Positions 55,090 to 63,627 of a stretch of 64,000 nucleotides of DNA are shown here, one piece after another. Origin of the DNA: Paenibacillus fonticola DSM 21315 (GTDB lineage Bacteria; Bacillota; Bacilli; Paenibacillales; Paenibacillaceae); assembly GCF_000381905.1 (NCBI RefSeq), contig NZ_KB907270.1:32117-96116 (forward strand). Direction: 5' to 3'. Made by a program: the position numbers and the translations under genes. The notes under the pieces are model-generated. The model searched no databases. It was not told where the DNA came from and was given only the letters and a program-made list of their open reading frames with translations. How positions within the stretch are numbered: position 1 is the stretch's first letter; each line of letters starts with the position of its first letter.

Positions 55090-56130
55090 TCAGAAAACAA
55101 AAACTGTTTTAATAGATTGGGACTCCAAAGAAACCCCGTTTTCGAGGCGATCTCCCAGCAATTCATGAATGGCTGTCTCATAATGTTCTAAATTATGCTT
55201 ACTAGTCACAAGCGATGATAGCTCAGAATGATCGGTTGCAAACTGCACTGCTTTTTCAAATGTGCCTAGATATTCCCCAGCCCCAATCAGCTTGACCGCA
55301 TTTTGAGTATAGTGTGTTGGATGGATGGTATACTCGTATTTCCCGTAAATTCCGAAGGGAATAATTCTGCCGCCCCGCTCAACCCATTGCTCTGCAGCTG
55401 CCATCTGATTGCCTACCGTATCAATGACGACATCAAATTTTCCTTCTCCAAGCAGCTTGTTTACTCTGGACTGCTGCAGTTCATTAGGGAGAACGGCGTC
55501 ATCCGAAAATCGACTGGCTAAGGATAATCGATATGGATTACACTCCGAAGCCATCGTTACACATCCCAAATGTTTGCTTACGATCTGACACAACAGCCCC
55601 ATCGGACCTGATCCGAGAACAAGAACCCGGTCACGCTCTGTCACCTGTGCTTCTTTGAAGTTATGAAGGACACATGCGAGCGGTTCTATTAATACAGCAG
55701 CTTCCCAGCTTACCGAATCAGCAAGCTTGTGCACAAACTGCTCTTTAGATACAAAATAAGGAGCAAACATTCCCTGTGTATTTAAGCCTGCTATACTCAT
55801 CCCTTGACCATCTAATCCAATACACAAATGCAGCTGTCCTTTTTGACAGAAGCGACATTGTCCGCAGCTCTGGTTCGGATCTATAACGACCCGGTCGCCT
55901 ACTTTAAACCGCGTAACCTCGGAACCGATCTGAATTACAGTCCCAACAGCTTCATGTCCACGAATTACATCTGGAATTCCAGGCTCTTTACCTGTAATTA
56001 CTGCAAGATCAGTACCGCAAATACCAGATAACTCGATCTTCACCTTGATTTCATCTTGCCCTGAACATTGAGGCTCCTCTCTCTCGCATAGCTCCAGACG
56101 ATTTTTTTCACTCCACACCAAAGCTTTCAA
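55090..56130 (-). CDS. Zinc-dependent medium-chain alcohol/polyol dehydrogenase
   Basis: 346 residues. GICGTDLAVITGKEPGIPDV and RGHEAVGTV hold the catalytic zinc ligands, DPNQSCGQCRFCQKGQLHLC the structural zinc cysteines, and VLGSGPMGLLCQIV the NAD site. Sorbitol- or threonine-dehydrogenase-like; substrate not assignable. First gene of the three-gene operon behind the operator at 56172. Confidence 0.88.
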   Translation of the reverse strand: MKALVWSEKNRLELCEREEPQCSGQDEIKVKIELSGICGTDLAVITGKEPGIPDVIRGHEAVGTVIQIGSEVTRFKVGDRVVIDPNQSCGQCRFCQKGQLHLCIGLDGQGMSIAGLNTQGMFAPYFVSKEQFVHKLADSVSWEAAVLIEPLACVLHNFKEAQVTERDRVLVLGSGPMGLLCQIVSKHLGCVTMASECNPYRLSLASRFSDDAVLPNELQQSRVNKLLGEGKFDVVIDTVGNQMAAAEQWVERGGRIIPFGIYGKYEYTIHPTHYTQNAVKLIGAGEYLGTFEKAVQFATDHSELSSLVTSKHNLEHYETAIHELLGDRLENGVSLESQSIKTVFVF

Positions 56131-56171
56131 CTGCCGTCCTCTCCTCTCTCTAATTGAGTTCTATTTGCTAG

Positions 56172-56187
56172 TGCAAACGTTTGAACA
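56172..56187. promoter_or_regulatory. LacI/CcpA-type operator of the dehydrogenase-GH13 operon
   Basis: TGCAAACGTTTGAACA, centred on ACGT, 42 nt before the dehydrogenase start. It shares TGCAAACGTTT with the malE operator at 32274, suggesting common carbon control. Confidence 0.6.
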
Positions 56188-56281
56188 CAATATTATCATA
56201 GCCCTAATCTGAAAGTAAGGTAATTTTTGTCGAATTTTGACATAAGAGCTAATAGATTTTTTTTATGAGGTAGTGAAAGTC

Positions 56282-56315
56282 AAAAAACCGCCACGAGGGC
56301 GGCTTTGCTTTTTTG
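56282..56315. terminator. Bidirectional terminator
   Basis: CCGCC-ACGAG-GGCGG with an A-run on one side and a T-run on the other; on the minus strand it ends the vgb operon. The gap 56131..56416 holds this and the operator at 56172. Confidence 0.75.
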
Positions 56316-56416
56316 TTTGTATGATATCTAAAGGCACTTTTAAGTAGCCAAGCCACTTAAAAGTACCCTACCATTTTTTCTACTACATTAGTCAGTTCGC
56401 CACTTAAAGTTGCAAG

Positions 56417-57307
56417 CTATTCTGAAACAATTCTCAGGCACGCAATCTGGCCACACTCTTCAGCGAACCAAACATGACCTTCAGGACTAACTGCAATGCC
56501 ATGAGGTTCTGCATTTTGGGTTGGCAACTCATACTCGGTAATCATTCCTTGTGTTGTAATTCGGCCGATTTGATTGGCCCCCCATTCCGTAAACCAAAGT
56601 TCACCTTTCTTTCCGGATACGATGGCATGAGGACGAGCGCCAGGTGTCGGTATTTCAAATTCGTTTATCTCTCCTGACATCGTAATTCTTCCAACTTTAT
56701 TGCCGTTAATTTGAACAAACCATAGAGCGCCATCGGGTCCGCTTGTAATGCCGACAGGCCCCGAGTCTGGAGTTGGGATTGGAAATTGTGTTATTTCACC
56801 ATTCGTAGTTATTCGCCCGATCTTATTGCCCTGATTCTCGGTAAACCATAGTGCTCCGTCTGTCCCCTGAGTGATATAGGAGGGATATGTTTTCTGAACC
56901 GGTAAGTCGAACTCCGTAATTTCCCCTGATTGGTTAAGCCTTCCGATCCTGCCGCTACTCATTTCAGTAAACCATATTGCACCATCAGGACCTTCCGAGA
57001 TGCCAAAAGGCGAGGAGTTCATCGAAGGAAGTTCATATTCTGTAAAAAGACCATTCATCGACATTTTGCCGATCTTGTTTGCACGATATTGTGTAAACCA
57101 CAGGTCGCCATTACGATCCGCAACGATCGACATCGCTCCTGCATTCAATGTCGGGATGGCAAATGAGTCTATTTTACCTTTGTCTGTAATTCTTCCGATT
57201 CGATTTCCTTTCTGTTCCGTATACCACAGAGCTCCATCCTGCCCAACAGTTATTCCATAGGGTCCCGCATCTGTTGCAAGCGCGTATTCATGTATCGTGA
57301 TTCTCAT
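56417..57307 (-). CDS. vgb: Virginiamycin B lyase (streptogramin B resistance)
   Basis: 296 residues, a seven-bladed propeller with repeated GPDGALWFTE-type strands. It linearises type B streptogramins by an Mg-dependent elimination. All five functional residues known from staphylococcal Vgb (Tyr18, His228, Glu268, His270, Glu284) are present one position earlier: Tyr17, His227, Glu267, His269, Glu283. That makes activity likely. It starts 5 nt after vat ends, so the two are coupled. Confidence 0.92.
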   Translation of the reverse strand: MRITIHEYALATDAGPYGITVGQDGALWYTEQKGNRIGRITDKGKIDSFAIPTLNAGAMSIVADRNGDLWFTQYRANKIGKMSMNGLFTEYELPSMNSSPFGISEGPDGAIWFTEMSSGRIGRLNQSGEITEFDLPVQKTYPSYITQGTDGALWFTENQGNKIGRITTNGEITQFPIPTPDSGPVGITSGPDGALWFVQINGNKVGRITMSGEINEFEIPTPGARPHAIVSGKKGELWFTEWGANQIGRITTQGMITEYELPTQNAEPHGIAVSPEGHVWFAEECGQIACLRIVSE

Positions 57308-57312
57308 CCTAC

Positions 57313-57945
57313 TTACCCCCTCTTCATTTCTCTGAGTATATTCAAATTTCCGCTTACAATGGCGCCAATATTTTGTTGGATGAGTTCGATATCCCTATCC
57401 CACCATTTGATTTCCAATAACTCTTGAATGACTTCTGGAGAAAATCGTTTACGGATTTCCTTGGCAGGATTTCCTCCTACGATAGTATAAGGTTCAACAT
57501 CCTTTGTGACGACGGCTTCAGCACCCACGATTGCTCCATCGCCAATGCGCACACCTGGCATGATCGTTGCACGCCGCCCTATCCAGACGTCATTACCTAT
57601 AATTGTATCCCCTTTGATCGGCAGCTCTTCTAGAGTGGGTGTGAATTCCTCCCAACCGTTTCCGAAAAGATTGAATGGAAAGGTCGATCCGTCCATCCTG
57701 TGATTTCCGCCATCCATCATAAATCTGGTTTCTGGAGCAATGGAACAAAACTTGCCGATGATTAATTTTGTTCCAAGGACTTCATAATGGTACAAAACCT
57801 GTTCCTCGAATGCTTCTCCATTTAGGGCGTCATAGTATGAGTAATCCCCCGCGATAATATTGGGTATTGTAACTGTATTTTTAATGAACTGTAGATTCGT
57901 ATTCCCCGGTATAGGATATTTTTCATTTGGATTTGGTCCTCTCAT
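57313..57945 (-). CDS. vat: Streptogramin A O-acetyltransferase (Vat-type)
   Basis: 210 residues from the ATG at 57945, 9 nt after AAAGG. A left-handed beta-helix acetyltransferase (IIGNDVWIGRRATIMPGVRI, GAEAVVTKDVEPYTIVGGNP) beginning with the Vat N terminus GPNPNEKYPIPGN. The catalytic His82 in GGNHRMDG matches Vat(D) numbering. It acetylates type A streptogramins with acetyl-CoA. With vgb and the MFS pump it forms a resistance set. Confidence 0.92.
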   Translation of the reverse strand: MRGPNPNEKYPIPGNTNLQFIKNTVTIPNIIAGDYSYYDALNGEAFEEQVLYHYEVLGTKLIIGKFCSIAPETRFMMDGGNHRMDGSTFPFNLFGNGWEEFTPTLEELPIKGDTIIGNDVWIGRRATIMPGVRIGDGAIVGAEAVVTKDVEPYTIVGGNPAKEIRKRFSPEVIQELLEIKWWDRDIELIQQNIGAIVSGNLNILREMKRG

Positions 57946-58101
57946 TTCGATCATCCTTTCTTTAAAATGAACATCTATCCGTGGGCTTCCTGTCTCTCGA
58001 TTGGGACATGAAAGGCCTCTTTCTCCGATCAACGGATAGGCCTAGCATGTCTTCGGCTGCTTCAGCCGAATAATACATCAATAAGCCATCTCACGGTTGA
58101 C

Positions 58102-59478
58102 CTAGTTTTCATGCCTCCTTGCCCAACAGTATCTTAATACAAACATACTTGCGGCGCTTATTCCGAGACCAAATCCGAAAATAGGCAAAAAACTTACTGT
58201 AGTGATCTCTGTAGCATGATTCAGCATACCTAATCCGAACGAAGCGCCCAGTACCATTCCTAAATTACGTGTCAAAGCAATCATTCCTCCAACAGCCCCT
58301 ACTAATGTCTTAGGAGTGTGCTCAATGATTAAGCTATTATTTGGGGAAGCCACAAACCCCATTCCGAGTCCGATGGAAGCCAAAATCACGATAATTCCAG
58401 CAAGCGTTGAATAATGATGAATGAACAGACCACCTAAGAATCCTAGTCCCATACAGCCTAAACCGATCATGACAAACGGTATTGAACCATAACGATCCGA
58501 TAAACGACCGGCAAGTGTTCCTACTGCAGCCAAACAGATTGGATAAACAAGCATAACATATCCAGCCGCTGCAGGCGAAAGCTGCACAATATGAGACAAA
58601 TAAAACGGCACCCCAACCAATACAAGATTGGCCAGTAAAAAAGAACTGCTGCTTATGATCAAGCCAGATAATACAGAAGAAGAACGAAATAGCTGGATCG
58701 ATATAAAAGGCACGGGATGACGAGACTCCCAGAGCCAGAATACATACATAGCAAAAAGAGAAGCGATCAGGATCCATATCGTTTTCGCGGACCCTATCCC
58801 CCATGTATTCATAAAGGATATGCCCAAAATGAAAGATACGACTCCACCAGTAAACAAAAGCATACCTACGATGTCGAAAACTTTGCGTTCCTTGATCTTG
58901 TTATGTTTTGGGATATAACGCAAGGCCAAGATACTCGCAACGATCATGACCGGAACATGCAGCAAAAACAGCCACTTCCAATGCAACCATTCCGTGATCC
59001 ATCCGCCTGCGATGGGACCGGCCATTGTGCCGAGCGCAACGACAGTACTCACTAAGCCTAGAGCTTGCCCTCTTCTATCCTTTGGGATATGAATCGAGAC
59101 TAATGCAATATTCGTCGCTTGAAACATGGCAGCGCCCATGGCCTGAACCACCCGGAAAGCAAAGAGCATAAAGAGATTACTCGAGAAGGCAACGAGCAAG
59201 GAACTGATTGTAAACAAAACATAGCCTAAATTATGAATAAAGCGATAACCTAAGCGATCGCCCACACTTCCCATCACCGGTAACAAAGCAGCGATCGTCA
59301 ATAAGTAGGAAACCGTTATCCATTGTATATGTTCCAGGTCTGCCCCGAATACGTCTGAGAGGTACGGAAGAGATATATTCACTACACCTGCAGTATAATG
59401 TGAGGTAAACGCCCCCATACATATTGCAGTCATCAACCCTACAGGGTTATATTTTATGAGACTAGATGGTATTCTCAT
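58102..59478 (-). CDS. MFS drug exporter, DHA2 (14-helix) type
   Basis: 458 residues with about fourteen helices. ITVSYLLTIAALLPVMGSVG and GDRLGYRFIHNLGY are motifs D and A; LGLVSTVVALGTMAGPIAGG is the antiporter motif C. EmrB/QacA-like proton antiporter, probably for the streptogramin or another drug whose modification enzymes follow. It begins 36 nt after the saccharopine-dehydrogenase-like gene. Confidence 0.88.
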   Translation of the reverse strand: MRIPSSLIKYNPVGLMTAICMGAFTSHYTAGVVNISLPYLSDVFGADLEHIQWITVSYLLTIAALLPVMGSVGDRLGYRFIHNLGYVLFTISSLLVAFSSNLFMLFAFRVVQAMGAAMFQATNIALVSIHIPKDRRGQALGLVSTVVALGTMAGPIAGGWITEWLHWKWLFLLHVPVMIVASILALRYIPKHNKIKERKVFDIVGMLLFTGGVVSFILGISFMNTWGIGSAKTIWILIASLFAMYVFWLWESRHPVPFISIQLFRSSSVLSGLIISSSSFLLANLVLVGVPFYLSHIVQLSPAAAGYVMLVYPICLAAVGTLAGRLSDRYGSIPFVMIGLGCMGLGFLGGLFIHHYSTLAGIIVILASIGLGMGFVASPNNSLIIEHTPKTLVGAVGGMIALTRNLGMVLGASFGLGMLNHATEITTVSFLPIFGFGLGISAASMFVLRYCWARRHEN

Positions 59479-59514
59479 TTAGATCACTCGATTCTAATTC
59501 ATTCTTCGAGCTCA

Positions 59515-60585
59515 TTATCCATAAATATCCATTATTTTTTCTTCAAAAGTCATCGTATCTTCCAATGTCTTTAATACGTCCATCGGCTGGAATAATTGTT
59601 CCATATGAAATACGCCCGGGGCTTGTTGATTGCTATATAATTGGTTCGCAGCGAAGGCAGCGACCCTTCCTGTTGCGTAAAATTCCCTTGTCCCCATAAT
59701 CGAACCTTGGTAACCTGCCCGACGACCATCCAATACCCCGGTGGCCACTACGGAAACAGCATAAACCTCTGATCCCCACTGCATTTTGTACATGAGATCC
59801 ACGACTTTATTACGAATCTTCGGATGCTGCAACCCTCGTACAACACCGATTCGTCTTAAGCCTGCAACAACATGAGTCATAAAAGCCGAATCGAAACAAA
59901 GGCGTGTCGATACAGAGGATATACCGAGTATTCTTGGGATCACATGTTGGTCCGAAAAGTTAAACCGATATGTTGTTCTTCTACCCAATCCTCCAGGGAA
60001 AAGAACATGCTTCCCATCTGAAAAACCAGTTACCTCCTTTTCGATCCCTCTTTCGATAACTGTGTATGTTGAGTTCAATTGATCGATCGTCCATTCAATC
60101 GCGGCTCGTCCATGGGCTTCCCCTAAACCTAACAGGATGTGAATATTTGCTTCATCAACATGATCCAACCGCTCTGTTCCTAATTTCGTGAGTAAATTCG
60201 TCAGCCCAGGAGCTAAACCGACACCGAGTACAACCGTTGATTGTTCTGGACGTATCGTTTCAATTTTCGATATAACAGAATAGTCAGCGGTAATATCCAA
60301 GTAATTGACTTCATGATCAATGCACGCCTGAACAAAAGCAAAATTTTGTAAATCCAGACACATGATAACCAAAGCAACATCTATGAAAAAATCGTCCATA
60401 ATTGGCTCGTTCACATCAAAATGTAAAGGTAGCACCCTTCCCTTTGTCTGCTTTGAAAAACGCACCGCTTTATCAAAATGACGTCCTGCCGCGTATACCA
60501 TGCCGGGGTATCTTCTGCCTAATTCATGACAAGTCACGCTGCCAACCTGTCCATACCCGCCAACCACAATGATCTTATCCTTCAA
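59515..60585 (-). CDS. Saccharopine dehydrogenase-like NAD(P) protein
   Basis: 356 residues. N-terminal Rossmann motif VVGGYGQVGSVTCHELG and VNYLDITADYSVISK are typical of the saccharopine dehydrogenase-like family (N-terminal NAD(P) domain). No lysine genes are near. It is the first gene of the operon carrying the MFS pump, vat and vgb, and is preceded by a MarR operator; the metabolic role is unknown. Confidence 0.8.
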   Translation of the reverse strand: MKDKIIVVGGYGQVGSVTCHELGRRYPGMVYAAGRHFDKAVRFSKQTKGRVLPLHFDVNEPIMDDFFIDVALVIMCLDLQNFAFVQACIDHEVNYLDITADYSVISKIETIRPEQSTVVLGVGLAPGLTNLLTKLGTERLDHVDEANIHILLGLGEAHGRAAIEWTIDQLNSTYTVIERGIEKEVTGFSDGKHVLFPGGLGRRTTYRFNFSDQHVIPRILGISSVSTRLCFDSAFMTHVVAGLRRIGVVRGLQHPKIRNKVVDLMYKMQWGSEVYAVSVVATGVLDGRRAGYQGSIMGTREFYATGRVAAFAANQLYSNQQAPGVFHMEQLFQPMDVLKTLEDTMTFEEKIMDIYG

Positions 60586-60662
60586 TCAGCCTATTCCTCG
60601 CTTCATCAATACATGGATTCAACTTAGAAAAGTGAGTTTAAATTGAATCAAGCTATTGAAAC

Positions 60663-60681
60663 TAGTTTACAAACTAAACTA
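60663..60681. promoter_or_regulatory. MarR-type operator before the resistance operon
   Basis: TAGTTTA-N5-TAAACTA, perfect 7-bp arms, 78 nt before the saccharopine-dehydrogenase-like gene. Identical arms and spacing occur at 62178..62196 before marR. Confidence 0.8.
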
Positions 60682-60777
60682 TATACTCAAAAAAATATAC
60701 ATCATATTTCTTCAACGTTGTGTGCAATGCACAAGCTTCTATTCCATCCTACGTTGATCTTCATTTACCCATTCGAC

Positions 60778-61446
60778 TTAAGGCCATAGAATGTTTTTCG
60801 TCCACCGATCACCATCTAATCGGTATACTAATCTGATATGTTTTCGATCCTCATTCGCTTGCCAATACTCAACTTCCCTGGCATCCACTTGATATAAGCT
60901 CCAACTCGATGAGACAAGTGAAGGGTCATCCTTCAGCCCAATTAATTTCTCTGTCAACGCATTCTCAAATTCCGCTGGATCCTCTAGCACTTGGCTTTGT
61001 TTTTCAATTAACGCTACTGCTTTAGCAACCGTGCCCCTTTTCATAAAATCTAAAGAACTAAGGTTTTGACTCATCTTCTTCACTGTGCCGCGGATTCGTA
61101 TTTGCCGCCCCACTATTGACCAATAAAAACATAATGAAACGTTCGGATTGTGTCGAAGCTGCTCACCCTTTTTGCTAAGAGAACTTGTAGCAAAGTACCA
61201 ACCCTCTTCATCAATGTCTTTTAATATCAGGACACGTGAATCAGGATAGCCTTGTTTATCTACCGTTGATAGCGTCATAGAATGGGGCTCATAGACATCG
61301 TTATCTATGGCAAATTGAAACCATTCCTCGAATAAACAATGAGGGTTGTTAGGGGTTTTCTCGATATCGAATGATGGAAACGGGCCACGCAGAGTCTTAC
61401 TTTGCTTTATTTTATCCCTGATCAACTCGTTCAAAATACTTTCCAC
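60778..61446 (-). CDS. Pyridoxamine 5'-phosphate oxidase-like (PdxH family)
   Basis: 222 residues if started at the GTG at 61446; upstream in-frame sequence is unrelated to the family, and a TTG four codons later is an alternative. FEEWFQFAIDNDVYEPHSMTL, DSRVLILKDIDEEGWYFATS and SLCFYWSIVGRQIRIRGTV are FMN-site strands, and EYWQANEDRKHIRLVYR the C-terminal signature (usually 'EFWQGRxxRLHDR'). PhzG-like relatives act in secondary metabolism, so vitamin B6 synthesis is not certain. 61447..61728 shows nothing identifiable. Confidence 0.8.
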   Translation of the reverse strand: MESILNELIRDKIKQSKTLRGPFPSFDIEKTPNNPHCLFEEWFQFAIDNDVYEPHSMTLSTVDKQGYPDSRVLILKDIDEEGWYFATSSLSKKGEQLRHNPNVSLCFYWSIVGRQIRIRGTVKKMSQNLSSLDFMKRGTVAKAVALIEKQSQVLEDPAEFENALTEKLIGLKDDPSLVSSSWSLYQVDAREVEYWQANEDRKHIRLVYRLDGDRWTKNILWP

Positions 61447-61728
61447 CTCATTCTTTACGAAATACGATGATATGCTGCAGTTGCATGTTATGCCACATAT
61501 ATCGAGTCGTTTTGCAAAATCACTATTGATAACCCAGCAGCTTCGCCAATCGTGCCAAGCCCCTAATACAATCACTTGTACGATCCTTGGCGGCCCTGCT
61601 AAATATCCGTCGATCGCTTCCCATGCCAGCCCGAGCCAAAGTGGATTCGGGGGATGCCACTTTTATTCACCTTCCCTTCGGTATGTTGTCCCCGCCGTAC
61701 AAAGTACTGAAAACAACCCTACAGAAAG

Positions 61729-62172
61729 TCATGACTTTAAATATTTACAAAGCTTTGCAATACAAGTTTCGAAGATCTCGATCTCATGATCCGTTAACTG
61801 TGAGCTCAGCTCGCTATAGAATTGCAAGTGCATTTCCTCATGCGCACGAAAAGCACCCTTTCCCAAGTCGGTTAATGAGACGATCACACTTCTTGAATCA
61901 TCCGGATTGGGCGTACGTTTTACAAGGCTTTTGTTCTCTAGACGAATAATAATTTGCGTTACTGCTCCCTTAGTAATATGAAGTCGATTGGCCAGTTCGC
62001 TCATCAACACCCCTTCATCCAAACCAATCGCGTCAATCGTATGAATTTCACTCGGAGTTAATGGGCCTGCTTCTCCAAAAGTATTCGGATGTTTTTCCAA
62101 TCGCTGCAACTGCATAATAAGCTGACTCAGATTCTGGATACCCTTGCGTGAATATTTATTATTATTTTCCAT
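61729..62172 (-). CDS. MarR-family regulator
   Basis: 147 residues: LTPSEIHTIDAIGLDEGVLM, SELANRLHITKGAVTQIIIR (recognition helix) and KSLVKRTPNPDDSRSVIVSL (wing). The operator at 62178 overlaps its promoter, and the same operator precedes the resistance operon, so it probably represses both and responds to a drug-like ligand. Confidence 0.9.
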   Translation of the reverse strand: MENNNKYSRKGIQNLSQLIMQLQRLEKHPNTFGEAGPLTPSEIHTIDAIGLDEGVLMSELANRLHITKGAVTQIIIRLENKSLVKRTPNPDDSRSVIVSLTDLGKGAFRAHEEMHLQFYSELSSQLTDHEIEIFETCIAKLCKYLKS

Positions 62173-62177
62173 GACTT

Positions 62178-62196
62178 TAGTTTAGTATATAAACTA
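62178..62196. promoter_or_regulatory. MarR operator before marR
   Basis: TAGTTTA-GTATA-TAAACTA, 6 nt before the marR start codon, where binding would block transcription. Confidence 0.8.
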
Positions 62197-62279
62197 TATT
62201 CAGTCAACTTTGAGAGCCGTGTCATTCTGAATTACAATTCCAGTAAGATGCGTCCGCTCCTTACATCGTGTTTACCAGT

Positions 62280-62400
62280 CTATATGAAACATCCAGGTGA
62301 CAATCCTGTGGAAATTGCAAGTCGATTCCAGCTATTAATCACATTAATCGCCATGATGATATGTACATACTCCTTTTCGCTAAAATGAGGAGCAAAGGCG
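62280..62400 (-). pseudogene. AhpD/carboxymuconolactone decarboxylase-like C-terminal fragment
   Basis: The frame reads ILYAFAPHFSEKEYVHIIMA then INVINSWNRLAIST and a stop at 62280. 'INxWNRLAI' is the end of AhpD-like proteins. The N terminus is absent; its 5' side is joined to an IS200 transposase start. Confidence 0.6.
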
Positions 62401-62454
62401 TACAATATGATATTTGCAGTTCCATTTTGTATGTGCTAGACTGCTCTTATCCAT
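62401..62454 (-). pseudogene. IS200-type TnpA N-terminal fragment
   Basis: A good ribosome site (AAGGAGG) precedes MDKSSLAHTKWNCKYHIV, the conserved start of IS200/IS605 Y1 transposases. It then breaks into the AhpD-like relic. The rest of the 62197..62628 gap holds only the tRNA terminator. Confidence 0.7.
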
Positions 62455-62581
62455 TCTCTTGTCCTCCTTGATTTGATGGTGCGGTTGGCAGACCGGCTTC
62501 ATCTTATTATGAAGTTCAAGGGTTTTTACTCATAGATATAAGCTTTTCTGAACCTCCAGTCGAACTGGGGTTTCCTTAAAC

Positions 62582-62611
62582 AAAAAAAATCATTAGAAAT
62601 GATTTCTAATG
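62582..62611 (-). terminator. Terminator of the rRNA-tRNA operon
   Basis: A perfect palindrome CATTAGAAAT-G-ATTTCTAATG followed on the minus strand by eight T, 18 nt past the last tRNA. Confidence 0.88.
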
Positions 62612-62628
62612 AACATGAGCTTTTAAGT

Positions 62629-62712
62629 TGGTACCGGTGAGAGGACTCGAACCTCCACGGGTCTCCCCATTCGATTTTGAGTCGAACGCGTCTGCCATTC
62701 CGCCACACCGGC
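62629..62712 (-). tRNA. tRNA-Leu (CAA)
   Basis: Anticodon loop CTCAAAA gives CAA. T-loop GGTTCGAGTCC, acceptor GCCGGTG/CACCGGT, encoded CCA. Class II length of 84 nt. Confidence 0.93.
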
Positions 62713-62738
62713 ATACCATACAATATTTAATTAAAAAG

Positions 62739-62815
62739 TGGCACGCCCTGAGAGATTCGAACTCCCGACCTTTTGATTCGTAGTCAAACGCTCTATCCAG
62801 CTGAGCTAAGGGCGC
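62739..62815 (-). tRNA. tRNA-Arg (ACG)
   Basis: Anticodon loop CTACGAA; acceptor GCGCCCT/AGGGCGT, T-loop GTTCGAATC, encoded CCA. The A34 is expected to be edited to inosine. Confidence 0.95.
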
Positions 62816-62821
62816 ATATTA

Positions 62822-62896
62822 TGGAGCGGACGACGGGAATCGAACCCGCGACCCTCGCCTTGGCAAGGCGATGCTCTACCGCTGAGCCACGTCCGC
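62822..62896 (-). tRNA. tRNA-Gly (GCC)
   Basis: Anticodon loop TTGCCAA; acceptor GCGGACG/CGTCCGC, T-loop GTTCGATTC, encoded CCA. Confidence 0.95.
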
Positions 62897-62903
62897 ATAT
62901 CTG

Positions 62904-62988
62904 TGGTGCGCGTGGAGGGACTTGAACCCCCACATCCGAAGACGCTAGATCCTAAGTCTAGTGCGTCTGCCAATTCCGCCACACGCGC
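62904..62988 (-). tRNA. tRNA-Leu (TAG)
   Basis: Anticodon loop CTTAGGA; acceptor GCGCGTG/CACGCGC, long variable arm, T-loop GTTCAAGTC, encoded CCA. Confidence 0.95.
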
Positions 62989-63001
62989 GTTTTAAAAAAA
63001 G

Positions 63002-63074
63002 TGAGCCATGAAGGACTCGAACCTTCGACACCCTGATTAAAAGTCAGGTGCTCTACCAACTGAGCTAATGGCTC
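63002..63074 (-). tRNA. tRNA-Lys (TTT)
   Basis: Anticodon loop CTTTTAA; acceptor GAGCCAT/ATGGCTC, T-loop GTTCGAGTC. CCA is not encoded. Confidence 0.95.
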
Positions 63075-63142
63075 AAAGTAATAAACAAGCTAATGCTCCG
63101 ACGAACCCTTAACGGATTCTTATCCCTTGTTCAGAGATGTAA

Positions 63143-63219
63143 TGGCGGAGCCGACGGGATTCGAACCCGCGGTCTCCTGCGTGACAGGCAGGCATGTTAG
63201 GCCTCTACACCACGGCTCC
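63143..63219 (-). tRNA. tRNA-Asp (GTC)
   Basis: Anticodon loop CTGTCAC; acceptor GGAGCCG/CGGCTCC, T-loop GTTCGAATC, encoded CCA. Confidence 0.95.
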
Positions 63220-63289
63220 ACACTAGGTAAAGATTTGGTCCTCTTAGAGTATTCAGATGCCACAAAGTCATCTATACTTTTGAGGTTAA

Positions 63290-63363
<74 letters not shown>

Positions 63364-63380
63364 TCAGTAAAAACAATATA

Positions 63381-63456
63381 TGGTGGAGGCTAACGGGATC
63401 GAACCGCTGACCCTCTGCTTGTAAGGCAGATGCTCTCCCAGCTGAGCTAAGCCTCC
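63381..63456 (-). tRNA. tRNA-Val (TAC)
   Basis: Anticodon loop CTTACAA; acceptor GGAGGCT/AGCCTCC, encoded CCA. Confidence 0.95.
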
Positions 63457-63510
63457 ATATGTAATAGGCTTCCCATACTCCACTAAGCTTATTAAACTAA
63501 CGAAGCTTAA

Positions 63511-63580
63511 GCTCCGACGAACCCCCAAGGGATTCTCACCCTACCGAAGCTTATTAATGAAAGTGGTGACCCGTAGGGGA
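63511..63580. repeat. 70-bp direct repeat, copy 1, with a partial tRNA-Glu end
   Basis: Begins GCTCCGACGAACCCCCAAGG and ends in the 3' end of a tRNA-Glu gene (63564..63580). Copy 2 at 63628..63697 differs at two positions. A shorter related piece, GCTCCGACGAACCC, occurs at 63095. The duplication left a truncated tRNA-Glu end in the spacer. Confidence 0.85.
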
Positions 63581-63627
63581 TACTCTCACTTCGTTCGAGA
63601 CTGCGATGTACTCCTACCGAAGTTTAT

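Noticed and set aside
61447..61575. N-terminal extension of the PdxH-like protein
   Set aside because: The extra 43 residues do not resemble the family and have no ribosome site at their start; a GTG start at 61446 is preferred.
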